The position numbers were made by a program, and so were the translations under genes. A stretch of DNA of 64,000 nt from Rhodospirillaceae bacterium. Its GTDB lineage: Bacteria > Pseudomonadota > Alphaproteobacteria > Rhodospirillales > Rhodospirillaceae. Positions 44,324-54,015 of this stretch are shown one piece after another. The stretch spans positions 1 to 64,000 of the forward strand of contig NSIP01000013.1 in NCBI GenBank assembly GCA_002737725.1, in the 5' to 3' direction. Every line of letters begins with the position of its first letter. The first letter of the stretch is position 1. Under the pieces are notes generated by a model. That model did not search any database, was not told the origin of the DNA, and saw only the letters and a list, made by a program, of their open reading frames with translations.

Positions 44324-46816
44324 ATGAAAAGCTATTCTGGAATGGGCTTGGTGGCAGCGATTACTTTGATCGCCGGTGGTGCGGCGGCAGAGGAGGACAT
44401 CAAGCTTGAAGAAATCATTGTGTCGGCAACCAAGCGCGAAGCCTCCCTTGCCGACGTTCCCATCGCCATTACGGTGACTTTGGCGGATGCGATCCAGAAG
44501 GCATCGATCAAGGACATTGCTGACTTGGCCAGCATCGTACCTTCGCTGCGGGTGTCGACGCTGCAGACCTCGACCCAAACTAACTTCATCATTCGCGGCT
44601 TCGGCAACGGCGCCAACAACCCAGGCATTGAACCATCAGTCGGCGTGTTCGTCGACGGTGTGTACCGTTCGCGCTCGGCGTCACAAATCGGCGACCTTGT
44701 GGACATTCAGCGCGTCGAAGTGTTGCGCGGTCCTCAGAGCACCCTGTTCGGCCAGAATGCCTCGGCCGGCGTCATCAGCATCGCCACTCAGAAGCCGTCC
44801 TTCGATTTCGGCGGCAATGTCGAGGCATCTTATGGCAACTACGACCACATGCTGTTCAAGGGCAAGGTAACGGGGCCGCTGACGGATAATTTCGCAGTCA
44901 GTGTCGCCGGTAGCCACAATAAGCGCGACGGCTATTTCTCCGACCTTAATAACAACGTCAAGATCAACGATCGCGACCGCTGGGACTTACGTGTTCAGGC
45001 GCTGTGGAAGGCCAATGACGACCTCGAAGTGCGGCTCATCGGCGACAAGAGCAAGATCGACGAAGCCTGCTGCGGCGTAGTGAACCTGGTTAATGGGCCT
45101 ACCGGCGCGATCGTTACTGCGCTCGGTGGAAAGATCTATACCGGCAGCCCGTTCGACCTCGCCACCTACTATAACAGCGTACCGCTCAACACGGTCAACA
45201 ACAGCGGCGTTTCGCTGCACGTCGACTACAATATGAATGCCTTTACACTGACATCAATCAGTTCTGTTCGCGAACAAACCGCCTCATACAACTACGACAC
45301 AGATTTCACCAGTGCCAACTTGGTGCCAACCAATAAGAATGACCAGCGCCTGGACACACGCACGCAGGAACTGCGCCTGGCCTATGACGACGGCAGCAAA
45401 TTCACCGGCCTCTTAGGCGGCTACTATTTCAACGAGCGGGTGAAGTACAATAATACGATTCAATGGGGGCCGGCGTTTCGCCCCTATGCCGCAGCCCTGG
45501 TTGTGGCAAGCGGCGGAAGTCCTGCGACCTTCGGCCAGATTGAGGCCGCCCTCCGTCTGCCAACCGGGACTTTATTTGCCTCCGGAACCGGCGGCTCAGT
45601 CTTCACCAAGCAAAAGAACAACGCTTATACAGTCTTCGGCCAAGCCGACTACAAAGTCATCGATCATTTGACCCTGACCGGTGGCGTTGCCTACACGGGC
45701 ACGAAAAAGAAGGTCACCTTCAATCAGAGCAATAATGACGTGTTCTCTTCGCTCGACTTCACGAAGATCGGCTTCGGGCAAATCTTCTCGACGCTCACCG
45801 GCGGCCTCGACGCGACGCCGGCCAACTTCGCCCGGGTACCGACGGCAGCCGCTGCCGCCGATGGCTTGAGCGTGCGGCCCTGTTCCTCCTCAACCGGCGC
45901 CGCCTGCAACCCGCTGCTCGCACTCTACCCCTTCCAATTCCTGTCGCCCGTGATTCCGTTTAATGGCACATCGGACGATTCTAAAACCACCTTCACGGCG
46001 CGCGCGGCTTACAATGTTACCGATGAGATCAAAGCCTACGGCGGCGTTTCGACGGGCTTTAAGGCAACCTCATGGAACCTCTCGCGTGACAGTAAGCCGG
46101 TCGCCCCGACCACCTCGGACCGCTCGCCGCTGGGCGGCGCGGTTAACCCCTACTACGGGCGCTACGGCACCCGGTTGGCGGGGCCCGAAGACTCAATAGT
46201 CTATGAAATCGGCATGAAGGGCCAATGGACGCAAGTCTCCGTAAACGTTGCCCTGTTCGATCAGAGCATCAAGGGCTTCCAGTCGAACCTCTTTGTCGGC
46301 ACGGGCTTCGTGCTGGGCAACGCCGGCAAACAGTCGAACAAGGGCATCGAGATCGAGACCAAATATCAACCAAACCGCGACTGGCAATTTGATATTTCGG
46401 GCACGTTCCTTGATCCAAAATACAACTCCTACCCTGGCGCCCAGGGCCCCAACGGGCCTGTCGATTTATCAGGTACCAAGCCTTCCGGCATTGCCTCATC
46501 TACGATCACAGCCGGAGCTACCTACAAATGGCAAATCGGCGGCTACGATGGTTTCGTGCGCGCTGACTATCATTATGAAAGCAAAGTACAGGTGGTCGAG
46601 AACGTGACGGCGGCCATCGCGTCGCGCCGGGTGAGTACTCTCAACGCCAGCGCCGGTGTCGAACTTGACGGGTTGGAACTCATGATCTGGGGTCGCAACC
46701 TGAACAACGATGAGTATCTGCAAAGCGCGTTCCCTACCGTGGCACAGGCGGGCAGCTTCTCGGGCTACCCGAACCAGCCGCGCACCTTCGGCGCCACTGT
46801 CCGCAAGACTTTCTGA
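44324..46816 (+). CDS. TonB-dependent outer-membrane receptor
   Basis: An 830-residue receptor with a signal peptide ending in GGAAAEE near residue 22, a TonB-box-like LEEIIVSATKRE, a plug with RVEVLRGPQSTLFGQNASAGVI, and a barrel that ends FGATVRKTF with the terminal aromatic. The sequence is of the class often used for organic ligands or siderophores, but the substrate cannot be read. Its base composition is more GC-biased at third positions than the surrounding genes, which may indicate transfer or simply the barrel's composition. It stands alone, followed by a convergent hydrolase gene. Confidence 0.92.
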   Translation: MKSYSGMGLVAAITLIAGGAAAEEDIKLEEIIVSATKREASLADVPIAITVTLADAIQKASIKDIADLASIVPSLRVSTLQTSTQTNFIIRGFGNGANNPGIEPSVGVFVDGVYRSRSASQIGDLVDIQRVEVLRGPQSTLFGQNASAGVISIATQKPSFDFGGNVEASYGNYDHMLFKGKVTGPLTDNFAVSVAGSHNKRDGYFSDLNNNVKINDRDRWDLRVQALWKANDDLEVRLIGDKSKIDEACCGVVNLVNGPTGAIVTALGGKIYTGSPFDLATYYNSVPLNTVNNSGVSLHVDYNMNAFTLTSISSVREQTASYNYDTDFTSANLVPTNKNDQRLDTRTQELRLAYDDGSKFTGLLGGYYFNERVKYNNTIQWGPAFRPYAAALVVASGGSPATFGQIEAALRLPTGTLFASGTGGSVFTKQKNNAYTVFGQADYKVIDHLTLTGGVAYTGTKKKVTFNQSNNDVFSSLDFTKIGFGQIFSTLTGGLDATPANFARVPTAAAAADGLSVRPCSSSTGAACNPLLALYPFQFLSPVIPFNGTSDDSKTTFTARAAYNVTDEIKAYGGVSTGFKATSWNLSRDSKPVAPTTSDRSPLGGAVNPYYGRYGTRLAGPEDSIVYEIGMKGQWTQVSVNVALFDQSIKGFQSNLFVGTGFVLGNAGKQSNKGIEIETKYQPNRDWQFDISGTFLDPKYNSYPGAQGPNGPVDLSGTKPSGIASSTITAGATYKWQIGGYDGFVRADYHYESKVQVVENVTAAIASRRVSTLNASAGVELDGLELMIWGRNLNNDEYLQSAFPTVAQAGSFSGYPNQPRTFGATVRKTF

Positions 46817-46931
46817 TTGTCGCCGCGGCGCACACGTTCACCGAAAACCGTCACTCTGCCGCGGATTTGATCCATATCAAACCCGCGACGGAGGAAGTCT
46901 ATATTTCACTCATGAGCCACGATTGGCCAGC

Positions 46932-47780
46932 TTAGATAGGCTCTTTGAGCCATACTTGTAACGTTTCCAGAATTTTGTCCTTTGCGGTGCCATTCCATAT
47001 TTCGATATGGCCGCAATTGGGGAGGACGATCATTGTCTTTGGATCGTTTGCCTGAGCAAATAGCGCAGCACCCGTCGCCGACGGCACGGTCAGGTCCGCG
47101 TCGCAATGAACAACTAGTAACGGCGCATTGATCTGGGCGATGCGGATGTCAGACTCCCAATGATCGCGCATCAGGATCGAGGACGGCAGCCAGGGATAGC
47201 GCATCTCGGCGATATGCAGCGCTGACGTAAAGGGTGAATCGAGCAATACTCCGCTCTCCTCCACTTGAGCTGCAAGGGCGACGGCAACTGCGGTGCCGAG
47301 ACTTGTGCCGAAGATGACTACGCGCGCGTCGGGCGCACTACGCTGGATGAAGTCATAGGCCGCGCGCGCATCGGTGATGAGCCCTGCTTCGCTGGGGTGG
47401 CCGGTGGATCCGCCGTAGCCGCGGTAATCAATGGCAAGAACACCCATCCCGGACGCGGCCATGTCGCGCGACCGGGTAACGATATAATCCTGGGTGCCAA
47501 GGCTGCCCAACTGCCCGTGCAGATAAAGCACCACACCACCGCCCACAGGTGGCGCTTTCCACCAACCAGCGAGGGTTTCGCCATCAGTAGTCGTGATCTG
47601 CACTAACTCAAAATCCACGAGACCTTTGGCCACGGGCGGAATGCCTACGTGATCAGCGGGGTAGAGCAGGTCGTCCTGATGGACATAAAACCAGGTAAGA
47701 ATAACAGCGTAGCAAAGAACAGCCAACGTCAGCACTGCGACCACAATATAGCCAGTGGTGCGTTTTAGTTTGGACGCCAT
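46932..47780 (-). CDS. Membrane-anchored alpha/beta hydrolase (BEM46/ABHD17-like)
   Basis: The 282-residue product has one N-terminal membrane helix (YIVVAVLTLAVLCYAVILTW) and a periplasmic-facing hydrolase domain. LYLHGQ gives the oxyanion hole near residue 88, GTSLG places the nucleophile Ser at about residue 150, an Asp lies in HCDADLTVP and the His in NCGHIEIW, so the catalytic triad looks complete. I choose ATG 47780, which follows GGAGAGAG; the longer frame to 47822 adds 14 residues. Substrates of this branch are generally esters or thioesters, unknown here. Confidence 0.87.
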   Translation of the reverse strand: MASKLKRTTGYIVVAVLTLAVLCYAVILTWFYVHQDDLLYPADHVGIPPVAKGLVDFELVQITTTDGETLAGWWKAPPVGGGVVLYLHGQLGSLGTQDYIVTRSRDMAASGMGVLAIDYRGYGGSTGHPSEAGLITDARAAYDFIQRSAPDARVVIFGTSLGTAVAVALAAQVEESGVLLDSPFTSALHIAEMRYPWLPSSILMRDHWESDIRIAQINAPLLVVHCDADLTVPSATGAALFAQANDPKTMIVLPNCGHIEIWNGTAKDKILETLQVWLKEPI

Positions 47781-48179
47781 TGCTCTCTCCGCCTGCTTAA
47801 CTGATAGAATAGGCATTGTCACATTGAAGAAGAATCAGCGGCTATGGAGCCGATCCATCGTGTCAGAAAGCGCCTTAATCTATTGTTAAATCTTCAGGAA
47901 GTTGGCCTGCGCTCGGCGGCATAATCAAGTAAAATTAGCTAAAATGACAATGCCCACCACCATCTTGGGCCAGGCACACTTGCGCCGAACGCTGAGGTCG
48001 CATGCGTAATACTACAATCGAGCCCGGACGCCCCTGTCCTTGGGCAAAGACTCACCGATTCATCCGCCGGTTCGGCTTCGAGGCAAAATCATCGCACGAC
48101 CTAACCTACCCTGTCTCCATCACGAGTATGCTCGGATGGAGTAATTGGGAGGGACATCGGCACAAAAGGAACAAACAGC
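47781..48179. other. Gene-free stretch between the hydrolase and copC
   Basis: No gene, tRNA or clear repeat is visible. Short frames on both strands lack ribosome-binding sites and motifs. The first part may hold the promoter of the minus-strand hydrolase gene. Confidence 0.4.
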
Positions 48180-48587
48180 CTATTCGACGTCAAATATCAA
48201 ATTCCCGCTCACGGCATGGGAGTCGGCGGTAACAGCGCGATATTCGATTGAATACCGTCCAGGCTTCATTTCAGCTTCGACGGCCCATTTGATCGTCGTT
48301 CTTTCGATCGTGGGCTTCGACAAAATCAACAACTCTTGTGCGCCTTCGTCCCGAAGCCGCAAGAAAATGGGTTCAGCCTTACCATTGAATTTTAGAGTGA
48401 TCTCTTTGGGCGAAGCGGTGCGTGAGTTATTAGCCGGCTGGGACGCGACGAGTTGCGCATGGGCAAGAACTTGACCCGGAAAAAACAACACGATCGCCGA
48501 AATAACGAGCCACAAACGCCACGCCTTGGCTGATACGAGAAAGCCAGCATTCGTCGTTTGCTGGCGAGATGTGAGGTCCAAACTCAT
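48180..48587 (-). CDS. CopC-like copper-binding periplasmic protein
   Basis: CopC binds Cu(II) in the periplasm. I start at ATG 48587, giving 135 residues: a short cytoplasmic segment, a hydrophobic stretch (LWLVISAIVLFFPGQVLA) and cleavage before His43, so the mature protein begins HAQLV. The mature N-terminal His plus ADSHAVSG (Asp122, His124) match the Cu(II) site of CopC proteins. The Met-rich Cu(I) site of the classical form is absent, so this looks like the Cu(II)-only type. It is a stand-alone gene with no copD partner visible. Confidence 0.85.
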   Translation of the reverse strand: MSLDLTSRQQTTNAGFLVSAKAWRLWLVISAIVLFFPGQVLAHAQLVASQPANNSRTASPKEITLKFNGKAEPIFLRLRDEGAQELLILSKPTIERTTIKWAVEAEMKPGRYSIEYRAVTADSHAVSGNLIFDVE

Positions 48588-48684
48588 GGCTGACGTCACC
48601 TTAATCCTTTGGCGATAGACTGCATGCCGCCACGTCCATAGCGGAACGCGGCGGCCGATATCGTGGATCCACGCAACATAAAGA

Positions 48685-48804
48685 TCAGAAGTCGTAGGTG
48701 ACGCGGACATAGCCGCGCCCAAACAGCGGCACCACGCCGATGGGATCAATGATGACAAAGAAGGTGGCAAAAGCCGTGAGTGCGATTTCAAGTATGGGGC
48801 GAGA
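48685..48804 (-). pseudogene. Gene debris: MarC-like N-terminus joined to a TonB-receptor-like C-terminus
   Basis: One minus-strand frame, opened by an upstream TAA at 48805-48807, reads ILEIALTAFATFFVIIDPIG, which is close to the N-terminal membrane segment of MarC-family transporters, and then continues VVPLFGRGYVRVTYDF and stops at TGA 48685-48687. The last residues resemble the terminal beta strand of a TonB-dependent receptor. At about 40 codons it cannot be functional. I read it as the scar of a deletion that joined the start of one gene to the end of another. The MarC-like call is the firmer half. Confidence 0.45.
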
Positions 48805-48850
48805 TTAACCCATGCAAAGCCAAATCTGAACTGGGCTGTTGGACGAAAAC

Positions 48851-49219
48851 TTACTTCTTCTTGGGTGGCTTTTCAGATTTGACGAGTGACGTGATCTGGC
48901 AGGGCTGGCCATCCACAATGATGGCGCTGAACTTGTCAAAGTTGCCCGTCGCTTCGTTCCGAAAGCCGATGGTGTTGGCGAAGTTCAAGCCTTGGCAGGT
49001 AGACATCAGCTTGGCGTAGTACCAGTCATTGTTTCGCCGCCCTTTGAGGTACAACGCCTTGGTGCCGTCGGCGCGCCAATCATCAATGCCGCCGAATTGG
49101 GCGAAGGGAATGGAGACTTCCTCTTTGACTGCGGGCATCTCGCCTGAGGACGTCTGCGCAAGGGTCGGCGTGACCGACATTAACGCGGCCAACGAGAGAG
49201 AGCTAAGAATGAGGGACAT
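48851..49219 (-). CDS. DUF6491 family secreted protein
   Basis: The 122-residue protein starts at ATG 49219, preceded by CAGGAGC, and has a signal peptide (LILSSLSLAALMSVTPTLAQ). The mature part carries IDDWRADGTKALYLKGRRN, WYYAKLMSTCQGLNFANTIGF and IIVDGQPCQI, the conserved pattern I associate with DUF6491, including two Cys that probably form a disulfide. The Lys-rich tail KSEKPPKKK is common in the family. No biochemical function is known to me. Confidence 0.8.
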   Translation of the reverse strand: MSLILSSLSLAALMSVTPTLAQTSSGEMPAVKEEVSIPFAQFGGIDDWRADGTKALYLKGRRNNDWYYAKLMSTCQGLNFANTIGFRNEATGNFDKFSAIIVDGQPCQITSLVKSEKPPKKK

Positions 49220-49615
49220 GACGCGCTCCTGATTATCTTGATGATTGCCTTGGACTGATGATGTAAGACCCAATTGCGGCAAAATCGAGGACTCGTGGTC
49301 CGATTCTCAGTTCAGCCGCGACATGGGGTGCGAATATCAAATCCGCTCCACTCGCGCTAAAGGTCTCCACCGATTACAAAAATCGTCCGGCCTCGGAACG
49401 AAGTGCCTGGGTGGGGGCGGGGAATGTGGCTGGCAGCGTCCATCGAACCGGGACGCCCCCCAGATCAGCAGCGACTAAAGGCCGTAATCTAGCCAAAAGC
49501 TAGCTGGTGGTTCCCTGCACGATCTCAGTATTCCTGTGCGTCCCAGTCAGGGGTATGGGCTAGATAAGATTAGATTCAACAAACAATTGATAAATAAAGA
49601 TAAATTGCCACAGAG
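49220..49615. other. Gene-free stretch between the DUF6491 gene and tRNA-Ser
   Basis: No supportable gene is visible on either strand. The last 60 bases before the tRNA are strongly AT-rich and on the minus strand lie downstream of the tRNA 3' end, so they may contain its termination region, though no clear hairpin is present. Confidence 0.4.
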
Positions 49616-49707
49616 TGGCGGAGGGGGAGGGATTCGAACCCTCGGTACCGGTTTCCCAGTACACTGGTTTAGCAAACCAGCGCCTTAAGCCACTCGGCCA
49701 CCCCTCC
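49616..49707 (-). tRNA. tRNA-Ser(GCU)
   Basis: The minus strand reads a 92-nt tRNA: acceptor GGAGGGG pairs with CCCCTCC before a G discriminator and an encoded CCA (49616-49618). The anticodon stem is CTGGTTTGCTAAACCAG, giving anticodon GCT, which reads AGC and AGT. The long variable arm (TGTACTGGGAAACCGGTAC) and the T arm with GGTTCGAATCC confirm a class II tRNA-Ser. An intact serine tRNA adjoining a gene-poor stretch is a typical integration target, but no duplicated 3' end is visible. Confidence 0.97.
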
Positions 49708-49784
49708 ATGGGTGTTTCACGCAGCGCGGGCGGACAATGGCCAGGGGCCTGTGCCTTGTCAACCCGCCTCAGGTCTCGCTTTTC

Positions 49785-51986
49785 CTAAGGGGTTGGCACC
49801 AGCGCGCGGGCAAAAAACGCCATGATGCGTTCTTGCTGGCTTTGGCGCACCACGGGGTCGCTGACCATATGGGTGCCCAACATCGGCATAAATTCATAGG
49901 GTTTGCCCGCCATGAATAGCGCATCGACCAGCTGCAGGCTGTGTTGCGCATACACATTATCATCCGTCAGGCCGTGAATGATGAGAAGTGGCTGCTTTAG
50001 GTTCTTGGCGTAAGTCGTGACATTGCTGAGGCGATACGCCTCGGGCGCTTCGGCGGGCAGGCCCAAGTAACGCTCGGTGTAATGCGTGTCATAATTCTCC
50101 CACGTCACCACGGGTGCGCCCGCCACACCTGCGCGGAACACATCGGTGCGCCGGATTGCCGCCATGGCCGCGAAATATCCGCCAAACGACCATCCGCTGA
50201 CGCCCACGCGTGACAGGTCGAGTTCGGAATATTGCCGGGCCAAGGCCTGCAGCCCATCGATTTGATCATCCAGCGCAATATCAATTAAATTTCCGCGTAC
50301 CGCGCGTTCCCAAGCTCGGCCATAACCTGGCGTGCCGCGTCCATCGATGCGCACCACCACGTAACCCTGATCGGCGACCCATTGGTCAAGGAAATAGGCG
50401 CGCCGCGACGAGGTGACAAACTTCGTCGTCGGCCCCGCGTAGACTGACAAGATGACCGGGTATTTTTGGCCCGCCGTAAAGTTGCGGGGGCGCACAATGG
50501 CGGCATCGAATGTATGTTTGCCTTGCGCGCAGGTGAGTTCTAGATTGGGCAGCGCCGGAGGTGCTTCCGCCACCGAGGGAAGTTTTGCCACCACAGCGCC
50601 ACCCCGCATAATTTCGGACCCATTGCGTCCATCAAGAAGTTGATAAGTGTGCACATAGCTTTGGCGGTCATCGCTGAAGACTGCAGAATGATTGCCCGAC
50701 TCTTGGGTCAGGCGCGTTCCTGCGCCACCCTTAAGCGAAAATTTCCACAGTTGCATTTCGCGCGCGTCATCGCCGCCCGCCACATAAACAAAACCGCGCG
50801 CATCATCGAGGGCGACAAAGCGGCGATAGCCAAATGTCGCGGGCGTGAGGGCGCGCACGAAAGCGCCATCAGCTTTACGTAGCTCGACTTGCCACGCGCC
50901 CTTGCGCTCGGTGGTCCAAATAAACTGGCGACCGTTTTCGAGCCAAACAGGCATGTGTGTCCGGTCCAAATTCAACCACGCTGAATCAATTTCCGTCAAC
51001 AGCGTGAGTGTCTGGCCGGTAGTCGTATCGGCAGACAGTACAAGTTGTTTTTGCTGCGCGCGGTTTTGAACCAGCAACGTCAGCGGTGCGGCATTCTCGT
51101 CCCACACCACGCGCGCGAGGTACGGATAAGCCTCACGGTCCCAGTCGATCCAGTGCGTCGGGCCACCATTGCGCGCAATCACGCCGAGGCGAACCTTGGT
51201 ATTGGCACTACCTGCGCGAGGATAAAACTGCGCTTGGGGTTTGGCCTCGGGCTGTAAAGGGTCGGCGATGTAACGCACCTCGACGCCGGATTCATCGTTC
51301 TCCTGGTAGGCGAGATAGTTGCTATCGGGCGACCACCAGTAGCCTTCCCGGCGATCCATTTCTTCCTGCGCCACAAATTCTGCAACGCCGTGATGGAGCG
51401 CGTCGGTTGCGCCCGACGTGATGGCTTTGACGGTGCGCGTGGCCAGATCAATAATGTTCAGCTCGTTATTTGAAACGGCTGCCAAATATTTGCCATCGGG
51501 CGATAGACGCGGATCAATCCAGCGCTCGCCGGGCAATTCAACAGCTTCTAAATCAGCCAGCGACAACAGATAGAGCTTGCCCGAGAGCGACACAACCAAT
51601 CGCGACCCATCTTTTGACAATTGGAATGTGGTGAAGCCACGTGTACTAACTCGGGTCCGTTCGCGGCGCGACTTTTCTTCGGGCGATAATTTTTCTTCAG
51701 CACGGCCCAATAATTGGGCAGGTGTGATGAGTTCGCGCACTTGGCTCGTCACAACATCGAAGGCGTAAAGGCGCAACACCGGGTCGCGCGCCCCGCCGCG
51801 AAGGAAAACAACTGTTTGGCCGTCGGCTGTGAATTTTGGTGAGACCGGCTGGCCAAGGGAATAGTCCCGTGTTTCAGCCAGATCGCGGAAGAAAGCCGAA
51901 GCTGCGCTGGGCTCGGCTGCATAAAGCTGAGATGTCGCAAGCGCTCTTAATGCGACAACAACCGTGACCGCAAGATTGAGACGCAT
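49785..51986 (-). CDS. S9 family dipeptidyl peptidase IV-like serine peptidase
   Basis: A 733-residue secreted or periplasmic peptidase. A signal peptide ends LYAAEPS near residue 24. The beta-propeller N-terminal domain has the EE motif in FVAQEEMDR that binds the substrate amino terminus in DPP IV. The catalytic domain has GWSFGGY, the nucleophile Ser elbow, LLIIHGLTDDNV with the Asp, and GTHMV with the His. Together these indicate an enzyme removing dipeptides from N-termini. The gene is monocistronic, between tRNA-Ser and a convergent-side ABC-F gene. Confidence 0.93.
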   Translation of the reverse strand: MRLNLAVTVVVALRALATSQLYAAEPSAASAFFRDLAETRDYSLGQPVSPKFTADGQTVVFLRGGARDPVLRLYAFDVVTSQVRELITPAQLLGRAEEKLSPEEKSRRERTRVSTRGFTTFQLSKDGSRLVVSLSGKLYLLSLADLEAVELPGERWIDPRLSPDGKYLAAVSNNELNIIDLATRTVKAITSGATDALHHGVAEFVAQEEMDRREGYWWSPDSNYLAYQENDESGVEVRYIADPLQPEAKPQAQFYPRAGSANTKVRLGVIARNGGPTHWIDWDREAYPYLARVVWDENAAPLTLLVQNRAQQKQLVLSADTTTGQTLTLLTEIDSAWLNLDRTHMPVWLENGRQFIWTTERKGAWQVELRKADGAFVRALTPATFGYRRFVALDDARGFVYVAGGDDAREMQLWKFSLKGGAGTRLTQESGNHSAVFSDDRQSYVHTYQLLDGRNGSEIMRGGAVVAKLPSVAEAPPALPNLELTCAQGKHTFDAAIVRPRNFTAGQKYPVILSVYAGPTTKFVTSSRRAYFLDQWVADQGYVVVRIDGRGTPGYGRAWERAVRGNLIDIALDDQIDGLQALARQYSELDLSRVGVSGWSFGGYFAAMAAIRRTDVFRAGVAGAPVVTWENYDTHYTERYLGLPAEAPEAYRLSNVTTYAKNLKQPLLIIHGLTDDNVYAQHSLQLVDALFMAGKPYEFMPMLGTHMVSDPVVRQSQQERIMAFFARALVPTP

Positions 51987-52032
51987 GAGTTTAAGCCTTT
52001 TCTTCCAGCCATCTTGTTACTGAAAGACAAGA

Positions 52033-53901
52033 CTATTGCTGTTGTTTTAACGCTTCCAGTTGTTCTTGCACTTTAAGCCACGTTTCTTCGGCTTTCTCGA
52101 TTTCGTGATGAACGCGGGCGAGGTGGGTTTGGATATTCAATAATTCTGCGTGCGGCCCATCGTATAGTTTGGGGTCTGTGAGGGCGTGGTTCAGCCGGTC
52201 ACGCTCGGTGCTGAGTTTGATCACCGCAGCCTCGGCTTTTTCCAGTTGGGTCTGCAGCGGTTTGAGCGAGGGCCCGCGCGATGGCTTTTTCTGTCCCGAC
52301 TGCTGTTGGGCATTCGACTTCTGTGCGTTGCTATTGCCAGGCTTACTGCCGAGCAAAAGGGCACGGTAGTCCTCCATGTCGCCATCGTATGGCGTGACTT
52401 TGCCACCGTTCACCAGCCAAAACCGATCCACAGTCAGTTCCAGTACGTGCGGGTCGTGGCTGATCAGCACGACTGCGCCCGGAAACGCATTGATGGCTTC
52501 GACCAAGGCTTGGCGCGAGTCCATGTCGAGATGGTTGGTGGGCTCGTCGAGTAACAAAATGTGCGGCTTGGTCAATGTCATGAGCGCAAACAGTAGCCGT
52601 GCTTTTTCACCGCCGGACAAATTGCCAATTTTGGTTTCTGCGCGCGGACGTGAGAAATTAAACCGGCCGAGGTGGTTGCGAATTTGCTGTTCGTTGTCCT
52701 GCGGGCGACGGCGCGACATTTCGACTATGGGCGTGACGCCAAAATCGAGTTCTTCGGTCTGATGCTGAGCGAAGTAACCAACACGCAGCTTCCCTGATTT
52801 TGTGATGTTACCGCACATGGGCTCAAGCTTACCGGCCAGTAGCTTAATCATCGTCGACTTGCCGTTGCCGTTGGCACCAATCAGCGCAATACGGTCATCG
52901 TTATCGAGCCGCAGCGACAAGTGATTGAGCACGGGTTTGTTATCGTAGCCCAACGTGACGTCGTTGATGCTGTACAAGGGCGGTGAAAGTTCTTCGGGGT
53001 CGGGGAACAAAAAGCTCACGCCGCCTTCTTCGCTGTGCTCGGCGATGGGTTGCATGCGCTCGAGCATTTTGACGCGCGACTGAGCTTGCTTGGCCTTGGA
53101 AGCTTTGGCTTTAAAGCGGTCGATGAATTGCTGAATATCTGCGCGTTTGCGCTGTACTTTCACTCGCAGCTTTTCATTTTGCTCAAGCTGCATGCGGCGA
53201 GTATTTTCAAACGTGTCGTAGCTACCCTGATAAAGCGTCAGTTTGCCGTTTTCGAGATGCAATATTTCTTCGGGCACGCGGTTCAGCAAGCCACGATCAT
53301 GGCTGACCAGTAAAATCGTCCCCGGATAGCCGCGCAAATAATCTTCTAGCCAAATGGTGGCTTCGAGATCGAGATGGTTGGTGGGCTCGTCAAGCAACAG
53401 CAAGTCGGGTTGCATAAACAGCAACCCCGCCAACGCCACGCGCATCCGCCAGCCGCCCGAAAAGTCGTTGCACGGTTGCTGCTGGGCGATTTCATCAAAT
53501 CCTAGGCCCGCCAGAATGCGCGCCGCCCGCGCGGTTGCGGTGTAGGCGTCCTTATCATGCAGGCGAGTGTGAATTTCAGCGATGCGATTGGGGTCGGTTG
53601 CGGTTTCAGCCTCGGCTTCCAAAGCCACCAACTCCTTGTCGGCGGCGACTACCGTATCAATCAAGCTTTGCGGGCCATGGGGCGCTTCTTGGCTGGTGAT
53701 GCCGACACTCCATCGTGCCGGGTAATCGACGCCGCCGCCATCGGGCTGTAAACCGCCCGTAATCAGTTTCAGAACGGTTGTTTTGCCCGTGCCATTGCGG
53801 CCCACAAAGCCCACCCGGTGGCCCGCATTAATGGCCGCGTTGGCGCCATCAAGCAGCACGCGCGGGCCGATGCGATAAGTGAGGTTTTCGACACGCAACA
53901 T
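52033..53901 (-). CDS. ABC-F family ATPase, YheS-like
   Basis: A second ABC-F protein, 622 residues from ATG 53901 (after AGGACC); a longer frame to 54171 overlaps the start of the FGE gene on the other strand and is not conserved. P-loops are GRNGTGKTT and GANGNGKST, signatures FSGGWRMRVALAG and LSGGEKARLLFA, and Walker B motifs LLLDEPTNHLD (twice). The linker is rich in basic residues (KAKASKAKQAQSRVKML), and the C-terminus is a long coiled coil. It is distinct from the Uup-like copy at 36858, so the genome carries at least two ABC-F branches. Confidence 0.93.
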   Translation of the reverse strand: MLRVENLTYRIGPRVLLDGANAAINAGHRVGFVGRNGTGKTTVLKLITGGLQPDGGGVDYPARWSVGITSQEAPHGPQSLIDTVVAADKELVALEAEAETATDPNRIAEIHTRLHDKDAYTATARAARILAGLGFDEIAQQQPCNDFSGGWRMRVALAGLLFMQPDLLLLDEPTNHLDLEATIWLEDYLRGYPGTILLVSHDRGLLNRVPEEILHLENGKLTLYQGSYDTFENTRRMQLEQNEKLRVKVQRKRADIQQFIDRFKAKASKAKQAQSRVKMLERMQPIAEHSEEGGVSFLFPDPEELSPPLYSINDVTLGYDNKPVLNHLSLRLDNDDRIALIGANGNGKSTMIKLLAGKLEPMCGNITKSGKLRVGYFAQHQTEELDFGVTPIVEMSRRRPQDNEQQIRNHLGRFNFSRPRAETKIGNLSGGEKARLLFALMTLTKPHILLLDEPTNHLDMDSRQALVEAINAFPGAVVLISHDPHVLELTVDRFWLVNGGKVTPYDGDMEDYRALLLGSKPGNSNAQKSNAQQQSGQKKPSRGPSLKPLQTQLEKAEAAVIKLSTERDRLNHALTDPKLYDGPHAELLNIQTHLARVHHEIEKAEETWLKVQEQLEALKQQQ

Positions 53902-54015
53902 AATGAATGGTCCTGGCCGGTCCTTGAGCGGTATAGCCGGGCGCTGTCGATACTTTGCCCGGTGCGGTAAGGTCAACCATTGATCATCAATGACGAGTGA
54001 AGGCGGGGGTGGAAT

